Source: Actibacterium ureilyticum (GTDB lineage Bacteria; Pseudomonadota; Alphaproteobacteria; Rhodobacterales; Rhodobacteraceae). Taken from it: 64,000 bases of DNA. This document shows, piece by piece, positions 25,208 through 33,261 of the stretch. Each line of letters starts with the position of its first letter. The first letter of the stretch is position 1. The position numbers were made by a program, and so were the translations under genes. Under the pieces are notes generated by a model. The model was given only the letters and a program-made list of their open reading frames with translations. It had not been told where the DNA came from and made no database searches. The DNA lies in contig NZ_NSBT01000018.1 of the NCBI RefSeq assembly GCF_002285435.1, positions 1-64,000 on the forward strand, read 5' to 3'.

Positions 25208-26251
25208 TCAGGCGCCATAGGTGCCGAATGCGATCCGCTGCGCCGCCTGCGACAGACGCGCGCGCACCGCCTTGGGCGCCGGTCGCCCATTGATCGCCGC
25301 AAAGATCGCCCAGGCCTCGGCCCGGTGCCCCTGCAACAGGGTCCGCAGGATCAGCGCCACAGAATAGGCATAGCCCATCACCAGCGCCCGCGGGTTGAAC
25401 CGGCGCAGGAACATCATCCGCGCGCGATGCTTGAAATACAGCGAAAACGGCGATGCGATGCGCGAAACCGTGGGCGACCCGATCGAGGTGCCCGCATGGT
25501 GATAGACCAGAAGATCGGCGCAGTAATGCAACGGCAGATCGCCCCGGCGCATCGCCCAGTCGACCTCTTCGTAATACAGGAAATAATCCTCGCGCATCAG
25601 GCCCACCTGATCGAGAAAGCTGCGCGACACGATCATGTTGGCGCCGGTGATGAAGTCGATCTGGGCCACATCCGGCGCCGGGGTCAGCGCGTGGCTGGCC
25701 CCAAGATGGACATTGCCGGTGACCCCGGTGGTGAAATTCACAAGGCCGCCATCGATCTGGATGACATCGGGCGTCGCAACATAGTTCACCCGCCCGCCGA
25801 TCATGCCCTGCGGCGCCGCATCCGCCAGATAGCGCAGCAGCCCATCCACGGTGTCCGGCGGGGTCACGCAATCGGGGTTCAGCACCCAGAAATAGCCGAC
25901 GCTCGGTTCCTGCCGCAGCCGCTCCAGCCCCAGGTTCACACCGCCGGCAAAGCCCAGGTTCTGATCCGATTGCACGATGGTAATGCCGTCCAGCCCGGTG
26001 CCGCTGTCCAGAACCGGGATCGGCTTGGCCAATGGGGTCACCGCAAAGGGCAGGTCGGCATCGCTGGACGGCGCGCCCTCGCCCGCGGCCCAGCGCCGGA
26101 TCCGCGCGACCGTATCGTCGGTCGAGGCATTGTCGACCACCACCACACGCAGCCGCCCGCGCGCCGCCGACATCAGCGTTTCCAGACAGTCGATGATGAC
26201 ATCGCCGGAATTGAAAGTGACGATGACGACTCCGGTTTCGGGCGTGGTCAT
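25208..26251 (-). CDS. Glycosyltransferase family 2 (rhamnosyltransferase-like)
   Basis: Cytosolic GT-A enzyme of 347 residues. GVVIVTFNSGDVIIDCLETL begins the nucleotide-sugar fold, LNPDC takes the place of the metal-binding DxD, and YYEEVDWAMR is the acceptor-side motif typical of the WbbL-like rhamnosyltransferase group. The C-terminal 90 residues (FSLYFKHRARMMFLRRF) are amphipathic and may touch the membrane. I choose the ATG at 26251, preceded by CCGGAG at good spacing; a GTG at 26275 would add 8 residues. Confidence 0.9.
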   Translation of the reverse strand: MTTPETGVVIVTFNSGDVIIDCLETLMSAARGRLRVVVVDNASTDDTVARIRRWAAGEGAPSSDADLPFAVTPLAKPIPVLDSGTGLDGITIVQSDQNLGFAGGVNLGLERLRQEPSVGYFWVLNPDCVTPPDTVDGLLRYLADAAPQGMIGGRVNYVATPDVIQIDGGLVNFTTGVTGNVHLGASHALTPAPDVAQIDFITGANMIVSRSFLDQVGLMREDYFLYYEEVDWAMRRGDLPLHYCADLLVYHHAGTSIGSPTVSRIASPFSLYFKHRARMMFLRRFNPRALVMGYAYSVALILRTLLQGHRAEAWAIFAAINGRPAPKAVRARLSQAAQRIAFGTYGA

Positions 26252-26373
26252 TGGGAACTCCGGCTTGTACTTCACTGTCCCTAAGTTCCCGGTGGATCAC
26301 GAAAAATCAACTTGGCCCGACGCGCGGGACGGCGAATTTCAGCCGATTTCGCAGCGATCGGCGCAAATCCGCA

Positions 26374-27636
26374 TCAATTTGGATCGACCAGCAGATCAGA
26401 GCCGACATTTTGACCATATGCCGGACCGCCCCGCGCATAGCGGAACTGCGATACCCGAGTCGGGCTGGGCTTCTGCGGGTCGGCGAAGACGCGGCTGACA
26501 TAGGTGGGCCCGCTGGGCGCGTTGTCCTGCGTCAGCAGGTTCTCGCGGCAGCGCCGCCCCCGTTTGTCGCAACCGATGATTTCGGGGGTGATGTTGCGGG
26601 TGATCGTGACGTTCATCGATTCGGCCCCCACCCGGATCGTCGGCACATACAGCTTGGGGCTGTTGCGCGAGCCTTTGGAAAAATGCGACCGCACCAGGGT
26701 GTTGTTCGCGATCAGAAGCCCGTCAGTCGCGCCGACGGTGATGCCATGCAGATGCGCGTTGATGATGACGTTATTCTCGATCCGGGTGTTGCGATAGAAC
26801 ATCTCGTGCCCGGCACCGTCATCGCTGACCCGCCGGTTGCTGATATAGATCGACTGGGTGTATTTGCCGCTGCCGGAATTGATCACGTTCGACCGGATCG
26901 TGATGTTGCGGCTGGGCCGGTCGGTGCGCGTGGTCCAGATCTGTATCATGTCCGGATGGTCGGGCGAGGCCATTGAGCGCACGAAATCATGGATCCGGTT
27001 GCGTTCGATCAGGACATTTTCCACCTGCACAAGGTTCATCCCGTCGGACCGGATGGAATGGATGTCATTGCCGCTGAAGACGATATCGCGGCTGCGGTGG
27101 ATCGACACCGCCTTGTGCCAGGTATGAAACTCGGACCCTGTGACGGCGATATCGCGCGAGGCGTCCACAAACAGACCCTTTCCCGCCCCGAAACCGTTGT
27201 CATGTGGCACCGAGCCGCGCGCGACATCGCCGGCAAACTCGATCCCGCGCAGGGTGATATGCGCGCCCTTGACGATGCGGAACGGGCGGGTCGTGATCGC
27301 ATTGTCGCCGGGCTGAAAGCGGTATTGCAGGCGCAGGTCCTCAAGGATCAGACCCGACACATCGCGCAGGGTCAGACCGGTGAACTGCGCGGGCCGGGCC
27401 GGATCGGCCGAACAGATGCGCAGGCGCCGATCTGCCGGATGGCTGCGCCGGGCATAGGTCACCGCACCGTAATCGCCCGGCGCCAGCGCCAGCGTCTTTC
27501 CGCCGAGATCCTGCCTCAACGCGGCAACCAATTGCGCATGATCGGCGATCCGGATCCCGCTGCAGTCCGCAAAAGCGGCAAGCGGCCAGAAAAACAGCAC
27601 AAGCGCAACAGTCGGAAATCGCTGGAAAAGACTCAT
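26374..27636 (-). CDS. Exported right-handed parallel beta-helix protein
   Basis: 420 residues with a signal peptide (1-23, ending AFA-D). The body is built of repeated short strand units ([82 protein letters not shown]), the pattern of pectate-lyase-like/PbH1 helices. Such proteins are often polysaccharide lyases or epimerases acting in the periplasm or outside. No catalytic triad can be assigned. Its position between a glycosyltransferase and an acyltransferase suggests it acts on the polysaccharide made by this cluster. Confidence 0.85.
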   Translation of the reverse strand: MSLFQRFPTVALVLFFWPLAAFADCSGIRIADHAQLVAALRQDLGGKTLALAPGDYGAVTYARRSHPADRRLRICSADPARPAQFTGLTLRDVSGLILEDLRLQYRFQPGDNAITTRPFRIVKGAHITLRGIEFAGDVARGSVPHDNGFGAGKGLFVDASRDIAVTGSEFHTWHKAVSIHRSRDIVFSGNDIHSIRSDGMNLVQVENVLIERNRIHDFVRSMASPDHPDMIQIWTTRTDRPSRNITIRSNVINSGSGKYTQSIYISNRRVSDDGAGHEMFYRNTRIENNVIINAHLHGITVGATDGLLIANNTLVRSHFSKGSRNSPKLYVPTIRVGAESMNVTITRNITPEIIGCDKRGRRCRENLLTQDNAPSGPTYVSRVFADPQKPSPTRVSQFRYARGGPAYGQNVGSDLLVDPN

Positions 27637-27708
27637 GGGACTCAGTGCTTTCGTTCAAGAACAGTTTCGCGCATAAACGGGCACAAACCAACATCATATG
27701 GATGGGAT

Positions 27709-28224
27709 ATGGCGCCCACGCAGGCAAACGCAACGCCGGTGTACAAAAAGGCCAAGCGGCGCGGGCTGAACCGGCTGTCGCGGCTGCGGAATGTGCTGGT
27801 TGATCTGAAACGCGCCTATTTGCGCAAAGTCTGGGGCATGGACATCCACCCCACGGCCCAATTTTCGCTATCGGCCAAGTTCGACCGGACCTTTCCGGTG
27901 GGCGTGCATGTGGGCAAGAACAGCTATGTCGCGTTCGAAAGCCGCATCCTGACCCATGACCGGACGCGGGGGCTCTATCTGCACACGCGGATCGGCGAGA
28001 ATTGCTTCATCGGCGGGCGCAGCCTGATCCTGCCGGGGGTCGAGATCGGCGACAACTGCGTCGTCGGCGCGGGATCGGTGGTGACGAAATCGGTGCCCGC
28101 CAGATCGGTCGTCGCGGGCAATCCCGCGCGGGTGCTGCAATCGGATATCGAGGTCGTGGAATACGGCCGGTTCGCGACCGCGGATGCCACCGAAAGCGCA
28201 TTGGCCGAGCAAGGTGAGGCGTAG
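27709..28224 (+). CDS. Hexapeptide-repeat acyltransferase (WcaF/MaaA-like)
   Basis: 171-residue left-handed beta-helix enzyme. Repeats are clear near the C-terminus: [38 protein letters not shown] and [14 protein letters not shown]. The last is the standard coenzyme-A-binding end of sugar O-acetyltransferases. It probably transfers acetyl (or another short acyl) to a sugar of the local polysaccharide. The N-terminus is basic ([18 protein letters not shown]). It overlaps the next gene by 11 nt, indicating coupled expression with a possible deacylase. Confidence 0.9.
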   Translation: MAPTQANATPVYKKAKRRGLNRLSRLRNVLVDLKRAYLRKVWGMDIHPTAQFSLSAKFDRTFPVGVHVGKNSYVAFESRILTHDRTRGLYLHTRIGENCFIGGRSLILPGVEIGDNCVVGAGSVVTKSVPARSVVAGNPARVLQSDIEVVEYGRFATADATESALAEQGEA

Positions 28225-28900
28225 ATCGCTTTTCGCCCTTGCCGCGCTGATGCTGGCGGCGGTGGGGCTTTGGGCGGCGGTCTGGCGCGCGCCGCAACCG
28301 GGGCCGCCCGCTGACCGGCCCATTCCCCTGTCGGACGCATCGCCGCTGAAAGTCGTGGCAATGGGCACCAGCCTGACCGCGCTTTATGACTGGCCCGACC
28401 GGTTGCAGGACGCATTGGCGCACTGCCTGGGCCGCCCGGTGACCGTGACCCGCATTGCCGAGCCGGGCCGCCCGGTGACCTGGGGCCGCGACCAAATCGA
28501 CACTGTTCTGGCCGAAAACGCCGATCTGATCCTGATCGAGTTCGCCATCAACGATGCCGATATCCGGGATGGCGTCCCGCTGGCCGCAAGCATCGACACC
28601 CATGCAGAGATCCTGAACGCCCTGCGCGCCGCGCAGCCCCGCCCGCAGGTCATGCTGATGACGATGAGCCCCGCCCACGGGCTGCGCGGGCTGATCCGGC
28701 CACGGCTTTGGGCGCACTACCAAAGCTATCGTGATCTGGCCGGGCGGTTCGATACCGGGCTGGTCGATGCCTATCCGCGCTGGCTGGCCCAGCCGGGCTG
28801 GAAAGACGCGTTCGCCGATGGTCTGCACCCCACGGCAGAGGCCACGAACAGGGTCCTTTTGCCCGCGATCCTGAACAACCTGGGATGCCCAACCAGTTAA
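28214..28900 (+). CDS. SGNH/GDSL-family hydrolase
   Basis: 228 residues from a GTG at 28214 (an ATG at 28184 without ribosome site would add 10). A hydrophobic segment after an Arg-rich start ([22 protein letters not shown]) anchors or exports it. SGNH blocks: block I AMGTSLTA with nucleophile Ser53, block III FAINDAD with the oxyanion Asn, and block V DGLHPTAE with Asp202 and His205. Likely an esterase removing acyl groups from a glycan in the periplasm, or an acyl-transferring SGNH domain as in OafA-type systems. The start overlaps the acyltransferase gene. Confidence 0.87.
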   Translation: MRRRSLFALAALMLAAVGLWAAVWRAPQPGPPADRPIPLSDASPLKVVAMGTSLTALYDWPDRLQDALAHCLGRPVTVTRIAEPGRPVTWGRDQIDTVLAENADLILIEFAINDADIRDGVPLAASIDTHAEILNALRAAQPRPQVMLMTMSPAHGLRGLIRPRLWAHYQSYRDLAGRFDTGLVDAYPRWLAQPGWKDAFADGLHPTAEATNRVLLPAILNNLGCPTS

Positions 28901-29054
28901 CCGCACCCTGATCCGGCGCGCGCCAGGGCGCCCCGAAACGCAACATCGCCCTTGGCCTGTTAGGGTCCCGAAACCATGGATCGGCGGATCACCCTGCCGG
29001 TCCGGGAAGGGATGACAAACCGCCATCCGGTTTCCACAGACAGCAGGAAAATGC

Positions 29055-29089
29055 CCCTGTTTCGCTGAAACAGGGACTATTTTTCTTTG
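29055..29089 (+). terminator. Terminator after the SGNH hydrolase gene
   Basis: CCCTGTTTC (29055-29063) and GAAACAGGG (29067-29075) form a perfect 9-bp stem with a 3-nt loop, followed by ACTATTTTTCTTTG. It lies 155 nt past the stop and only about 40 nt before the next gene, so it may also be an attenuator for that gene. The remaining 28901-29126 gap shows no gene. Confidence 0.8.
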
Positions 29090-29126
29090 TCTCGCGGGGG
29101 CCGAACGGCGCAGGAAGGTGTTTGAT

Positions 29127-31361
29127 ATGATGATTTCGATCGGCCTTGCCATTGGGGCGGGCACCACAGCCGAAGATGCGGAACCCCCGGTCTTGCCCGA
29201 TCTTGCGCTGAACGATTTCAGCCGCGACCGGACCCTGTTCGACAGCGGCATTGCCCTTGGCGCGAACACGGCCGATATCGCTCTGAGCGGCACCGGCAGC
29301 AGCGGCGAGGTGGTCGAGGCCCGCGCGCTGTCCGTCGACGATGGCGGTGCGACATCGACCGCATGGACGCCGGTCGCGACCATCGACGGCAATGGCGACT
29401 GGTCCGGCCAGATCAGCGCCCCGCGCAGCGCATCATGGTACCGGGCGCAGGTGCGCATTCAATCGGCGCCCGTGGTGGCCCGGCAAAGCACCAGCCGATT
29501 CGGCGTGGGCCATGTCATTGCGATCTGGGGCCAGTCCGAGGACGCGCGTTTCCACAGCAGCTTTCACGACGCCACCACGCCGCCCGCCATTCTGGACGAC
29601 GAGGCCGTGCAATACATGTATTTCGACGGTGGCGTGCAGCACAGCCAGGTGACCGGGGCCACGCCCGTGACATCGGCGGTCGCGGCGATGGCCAACACCT
29701 TTGCCGCGGAGCGCCCGGGCGAGAAATTCGCCATCGTCGCCCATACGGTATCGGGAACCGACCCCCGCCATCTGGTCAATGATTCCGATGCCGGGCGGAA
29801 CTGGGCCGACGACCTTGCGCTGCACACCTATGCCACCGCCGATGGGCAGTCGGTCGGCATGGCCGCCTGGTCGTGGTTCGCCGCACCCGGCAGCCTGGGC
29901 AGCAATTATGAAGAGGCATTGTTCCCGCTGTTCACCGGGCTGGAACAGGACGGCACCCCCTTTGCGGTGCCGGGCACGCTGACCTATGGCGCGGGCAGCA
30001 CGATAAGCTATGACCACAGCTTCACCGAGCTTTACGACCCCGCCTATACCCGCTGGATCGCGCATGGGCCGCACCGTTTCGACATCACCGAGGCGATGCA
30101 GGACGCCACGCATCTGGCGAACGGTTCCGTCAGCTCGCACCTGAACAACAAGCAGTTGGCCCGCGACAGCTGGCGGGCGATGATCGAGAACCCGAATGCG
30201 GGTGGGATCTTCCTGCCGTACGGGATCGAACTGCTCAGCTATCTGAACGGGCGGCCGGACGGGGCCGGCGGGTGGGAAGACACCGCCCACCCCGCGGGCG
30301 AGGATCCCGACGGGTTGCAGCGGCGCGCGCGATTCTATGCGCATGCGATCCTGCAGGCATCGGGGATGGTCGGCTGGGCCGTGCCGGAATTCGATCAGGC
30401 CGCGTGGGAACCCGGCGGCGCCTATGTCGAGGTCTGGTCCTCGGCCGGTCCGGTCACCACGACGCGGATCGCACGCGGCGAGACACCGCTGGACGACACG
30501 TTTCCGCACTGGACCGATGTCGCGGGCTGGCAGATCAACGGCCTGCCCGCCGAGCGGGCCGAGATCGTGGCCGGGCGCGTCCGGATCTATCCCAATGGCG
30601 GGGGCGTGTTCACCTTTGCCGACCAGATCAACTATGGCCTAGGCGGCGCAACGGGCATGATCGCCTATCCCGACGACCACTATGCCGCGCTGTGGAAGGA
30701 TATCCCGCTGGTCGATACCGGCGCGGCCGGGGTCGAGGGGATCCCGCTCAGGGCGCTGCCCGATCCGGACGTTCTGGCCAACACGCTGACCGCGCCGCAA
30801 AGCTTCGATGTTGATCTGACGGGCCCCTATTTCAAGGACACCGATGCGGTCGGCACCGGCATCACCGGCGTGACGATGGAGGCCGAGCTGTCCTTTGGCA
30901 GCGGGGGCACCGGGTTCTATGACCTGTTCTTCACCAATGGCGCCTATCTGCGGCTGGAGGTCCGCCCAAGCAACGGACAGGCCCGCGTTCAGGTCCGCGA
31001 CAGCAGCGGCACCAACGTGATTGCGTTGCAGCAGGTGTCGAATGTCACCCCGGCCATCGGTGTGACTGTGACCTTGCGGTTCGCGGTCAACTTCACGTTG
31101 GGATGGGCGCGGATCTTTGTCGATGACGTGCTGACCGCCGACCTGCCCTTTGCCAGCGCGGGCACGGGCCAGATGTCGGACAGCCGCTATCTGCAGTTCT
31201 TCGAAGGGGCCGGGCTGATCGCGCAGGTTCAGCAGCTGAGCGCCTGGAAAGAGGCGACCGCCGATGGCAGCCGCCCGGTCAGCACCCCTTACAAGGTCAT
31301 CAGCGGCGCCCCCGCCACGGTCAATGCCGATCCGTGGAAACTGGGCACCGACGCGGTCTAG
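29127..31361 (+). CDS. Large surface protein: beta-sandwich, SASA-like esterase core, LamG-like C-terminus
   Basis: 744 residues; function unproven. Regions seen: a short Gly/Ala start ([12 protein letters not shown]) not typical of a Sec signal; a beta-sandwich at about 30-120 ([26 protein letters not shown]); then [13 protein letters not shown], where Ser137 lies in a WGQS motif like the nucleophile block of sialate O-acetylesterase-type SGNH enzymes; a central hydrolase-like body to about 500; and a jelly-roll at about 558-700 resembling LamG/concanavalin-like sugar-binding domains ([18 protein letters not shown]). AGGAAGG lies 8 nt before the ATG; a GTG at 29118 is less likely. The C-terminal stop overlaps the convergent ubiG stop by 4 nt. 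Phage tail origin is an alternative, but no phage genes are nearby. Confidence 0.7.
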   Translation: MMISIGLAIGAGTTAEDAEPPVLPDLALNDFSRDRTLFDSGIALGANTADIALSGTGSSGEVVEARALSVDDGGATSTAWTPVATIDGNGDWSGQISAPRSASWYRAQVRIQSAPVVARQSTSRFGVGHVIAIWGQSEDARFHSSFHDATTPPAILDDEAVQYMYFDGGVQHSQVTGATPVTSAVAAMANTFAAERPGEKFAIVAHTVSGTDPRHLVNDSDAGRNWADDLALHTYATADGQSVGMAAWSWFAAPGSLGSNYEEALFPLFTGLEQDGTPFAVPGTLTYGAGSTISYDHSFTELYDPAYTRWIAHGPHRFDITEAMQDATHLANGSVSSHLNNKQLARDSWRAMIENPNAGGIFLPYGIELLSYLNGRPDGAGGWEDTAHPAGEDPDGLQRRARFYAHAILQASGMVGWAVPEFDQAAWEPGGAYVEVWSSAGPVTTTRIARGETPLDDTFPHWTDVAGWQINGLPAERAEIVAGRVRIYPNGGGVFTFADQINYGLGGATGMIAYPDDHYAALWKDIPLVDTGAAGVEGIPLRALPDPDVLANTLTAPQSFDVDLTGPYFKDTDAVGTGITGVTMEAELSFGSGGTGFYDLFFTNGAYLRLEVRPSNGQARVQVRDSSGTNVIALQQVSNVTPAIGVTVTLRFAVNFTLGWARIFVDDVLTADLPFASAGTGQMSDSRYLQFFEGAGLIAQVQQLSAWKEATADGSRPVSTPYKVISGAPATVNADPWKLGTDAV

Positions 31362-32119
31362 ACCGGCGCGGGCACGCTGGCGGTGACATAGTTCACCGCC
31401 AGATCCCGGTCCGAGATCGACCATTGCCAGCTAAGCGGGTTGAACACGAACCCCTTGCGGTCGACCGGGTCCAGCCCGGCGCCGCGCAACAGGTCGTAAA
31501 GCTCATCCGGGGTGATGAATTTCGACCATTCATGCGTGCCCTTGGGCAGCCAGCGCATGATGTATTCCGCCCCGATGATTGCCGCACCGAAACTTTTGGC
31601 GGTGCGGTTCAGGGTGGAACAGATATGCAGCCCCTCGGGCTTCAGCAGCGCCGCACAGGCCGACAGGTAAAGCGCGGGGTCGGCCACATGCTCGACCACC
31701 TCCATGTTCAGCACCACATCGAATTTCTCGCCCGCCTCGGCCAGCGCTTCGGCAGTGATGTTGCGATAATCGATGCTCAGGCCGGATTGTTCGGCATGAA
31801 CCTGTGCGACGGGAATGTTGCCCGCCGCCGCATCGGCGCCCACCACATCGGCCCCCAACCGCGCCATCGGTTCACTCAGCAGCCCGCCGCCACAGCCGAT
31901 ATCCAGCAGCCGCAGCCCCGCAAAGGGACGCGGCGCGGTCAGGTCGCGGCCGAACTGCGCCGCAATCTGGCGGGTGATGTAGTCCAGCCGACACGGGTTC
32001 AGCATGTGCAAAGGTTTGAATTTTCCGGCAGGGTCCCACCATTCGGCGGCCATCGCCTCGAATTTCGCGACCTCCTGCGGGTCGATCGTGGTTCCTGCTT
32101 GCATCGGCGCCTCTGACAT
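31358..32119 (-). CDS. ubiG: Ubiquinone biosynthesis O-methyltransferase
   Basis: SAM-dependent methyltransferase performing both O-methylations of ubiquinone synthesis. 253 residues from the ATG at 32119, which has AGAGGG upstream. The N-terminal [23 protein letters not shown] block is specific for UbiG, followed by motif [20 protein letters not shown] and [14 protein letters not shown] conserved C-terminal [19 protein letters not shown] follows. Housekeeping gene lying within the polysaccharide region. Confidence 0.96.
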   Translation of the reverse strand: MSEAPMQAGTTIDPQEVAKFEAMAAEWWDPAGKFKPLHMLNPCRLDYITRQIAAQFGRDLTAPRPFAGLRLLDIGCGGGLLSEPMARLGADVVGADAAAGNIPVAQVHAEQSGLSIDYRNITAEALAEAGEKFDVVLNMEVVEHVADPALYLSACAALLKPEGLHICSTLNRTAKSFGAAIIGAEYIMRWLPKGTHEWSKFITPDELYDLLRGAGLDPVDRKGFVFNPLSWQWSISDRDLAVNYVTASVPAPV

Positions 32120-32167
32120 CCGTAAATCCCTCTGTTGGGGCAACACTTGCCGTTATATAGTTCGATC

Positions 32168-33157
32168 ATGGATAAATCCGCAGGCCAAAAACGCGCAGCC
32201 CATCATTTGTTTCCGCCGCTGACCCCGTATGACCAGCGCATGCTGGATGTGGGCGACGGGCATGTGCTGCATGTCGAACAATGCGGCAACCCCGATGGGG
32301 TTCCCGTGGTGGTTCTGCATGGCGGTCCGGGCGGCGGATGCAGCCCGTCGATGCGCCGCTATTTCGACCCGGACGCCTATCGCATCGTCCTGTTCGACCA
32401 GCGCGGCTGCGGCCGGTCGCGGCCCCATGCATCGACCGAGGCCAACACCACATGGCACCTGATCGCGGATATCGAAAAGATCCGCAAGACGCTGGGCATC
32501 GACCGCTGGGTCGTGTTCGGCGGCAGCTGGGGCGCGACCCTGTCGCTGCTTTACGCCCAGAAACACCCCGACCGGGCGGCTTACCTGATCCTGCGGGGCG
32601 TGTTCCTGCTGACCCGGGCCGAGCTTGACTGGTTCTATGGCGGCGGCGCCGGGCGGTTCTGGCCCGACCTGTGGGCCCGGTTCCGCGACCTGATCCCCGA
32701 AGACGAGCGCGGCGACCTGATCGAAGCCTATGGCAAGCGGCTGTTCAGCGGCAACCGGGCGCAGGAAATCCGCTATGCCCAGGCCTGGGCGAACTGGGAA
32801 AACGCGCTGGCGTCGATCTCCAGCCACGGGCGGGTGGGCAACAGCCCCGCCGATTACGCGCTGGCCTTTGCACGGATCGAAAACCACTATTTCCGCAATG
32901 GGGGCTTTCTGGAATGCGATGGCCAGATCCTGCGTGACCTGCCGCTGATCGCCGATATCCCCGCCAGCATCGTACAGGGGCGCTATGACATGATCTGCCC
33001 GCCCGACGCGGCCTGGACCCTGGCGCAGAACTGGCCCCGGGCCGAGCTGCGCTTTGCGCCCATGGCCGGGCATGCGCTGTCCGAGCCGGGCATCAGTGAC
33101 GAGCTGGTGCGCACCACCTGCAACCTGCTGCGCCAGACCGGGCAGCTGGGCCTCTGA
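32168..33157 (+). CDS. pip: Proline iminopeptidase (alpha/beta hydrolase, S33)
   Basis: Cytosolic peptidase that removes N-terminal proline. 329 residues. HGGPGGGCSPSMRRYFDP provides the oxyanion region, VFGGSWGATLSLLYAQKHP the nucleophile elbow with Ser in GGSWG, and QGRYDMICPP plus AGHALSEPG the Asp and His of the triad. The ATG at 32168 is used; an in-frame upstream start at 32135 would reach into the ubiG promoter. Divergent from ubiG with 48 nt between starts. Confidence 0.95.
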   Translation: MDKSAGQKRAAHHLFPPLTPYDQRMLDVGDGHVLHVEQCGNPDGVPVVVLHGGPGGGCSPSMRRYFDPDAYRIVLFDQRGCGRSRPHASTEANTTWHLIADIEKIRKTLGIDRWVVFGGSWGATLSLLYAQKHPDRAAYLILRGVFLLTRAELDWFYGGGAGRFWPDLWARFRDLIPEDERGDLIEAYGKRLFSGNRAQEIRYAQAWANWENALASISSHGRVGNSPADYALAFARIENHYFRNGGFLECDGQILRDLPLIADIPASIVQGRYDMICPPDAAWTLAQNWPRAELRFAPMAGHALSEPGISDELVRTTCNLLRQTGQLGL

Positions 33158-33261
33158 CCCGTTAATTTACCTAAACTCATCTTTATTTCCTGTCTTGGCG
33201 GTTAACGTCCGGGAAAACCCCTGAGGGGCATCCTGTTCGGGAACCTTCGAGTGGGAACATC

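Noticed and set aside
29055-29126. Prophage or integration scar before the 744-residue protein
   Set aside because: The protein start slightly recalls phage tail proteins, but no integrase, capsid, terminase or att repeat is visible; the hairpin is a plain terminator.
33158-33261. CtrA-type TTAA-N7-TTAA box upstream of the RTX gene
   Set aside because: TTAA half-sites occur (GTTAATTTACCTAAAC, GGTTAACG), but not with the required 7-nt spacing to a second TTAA.
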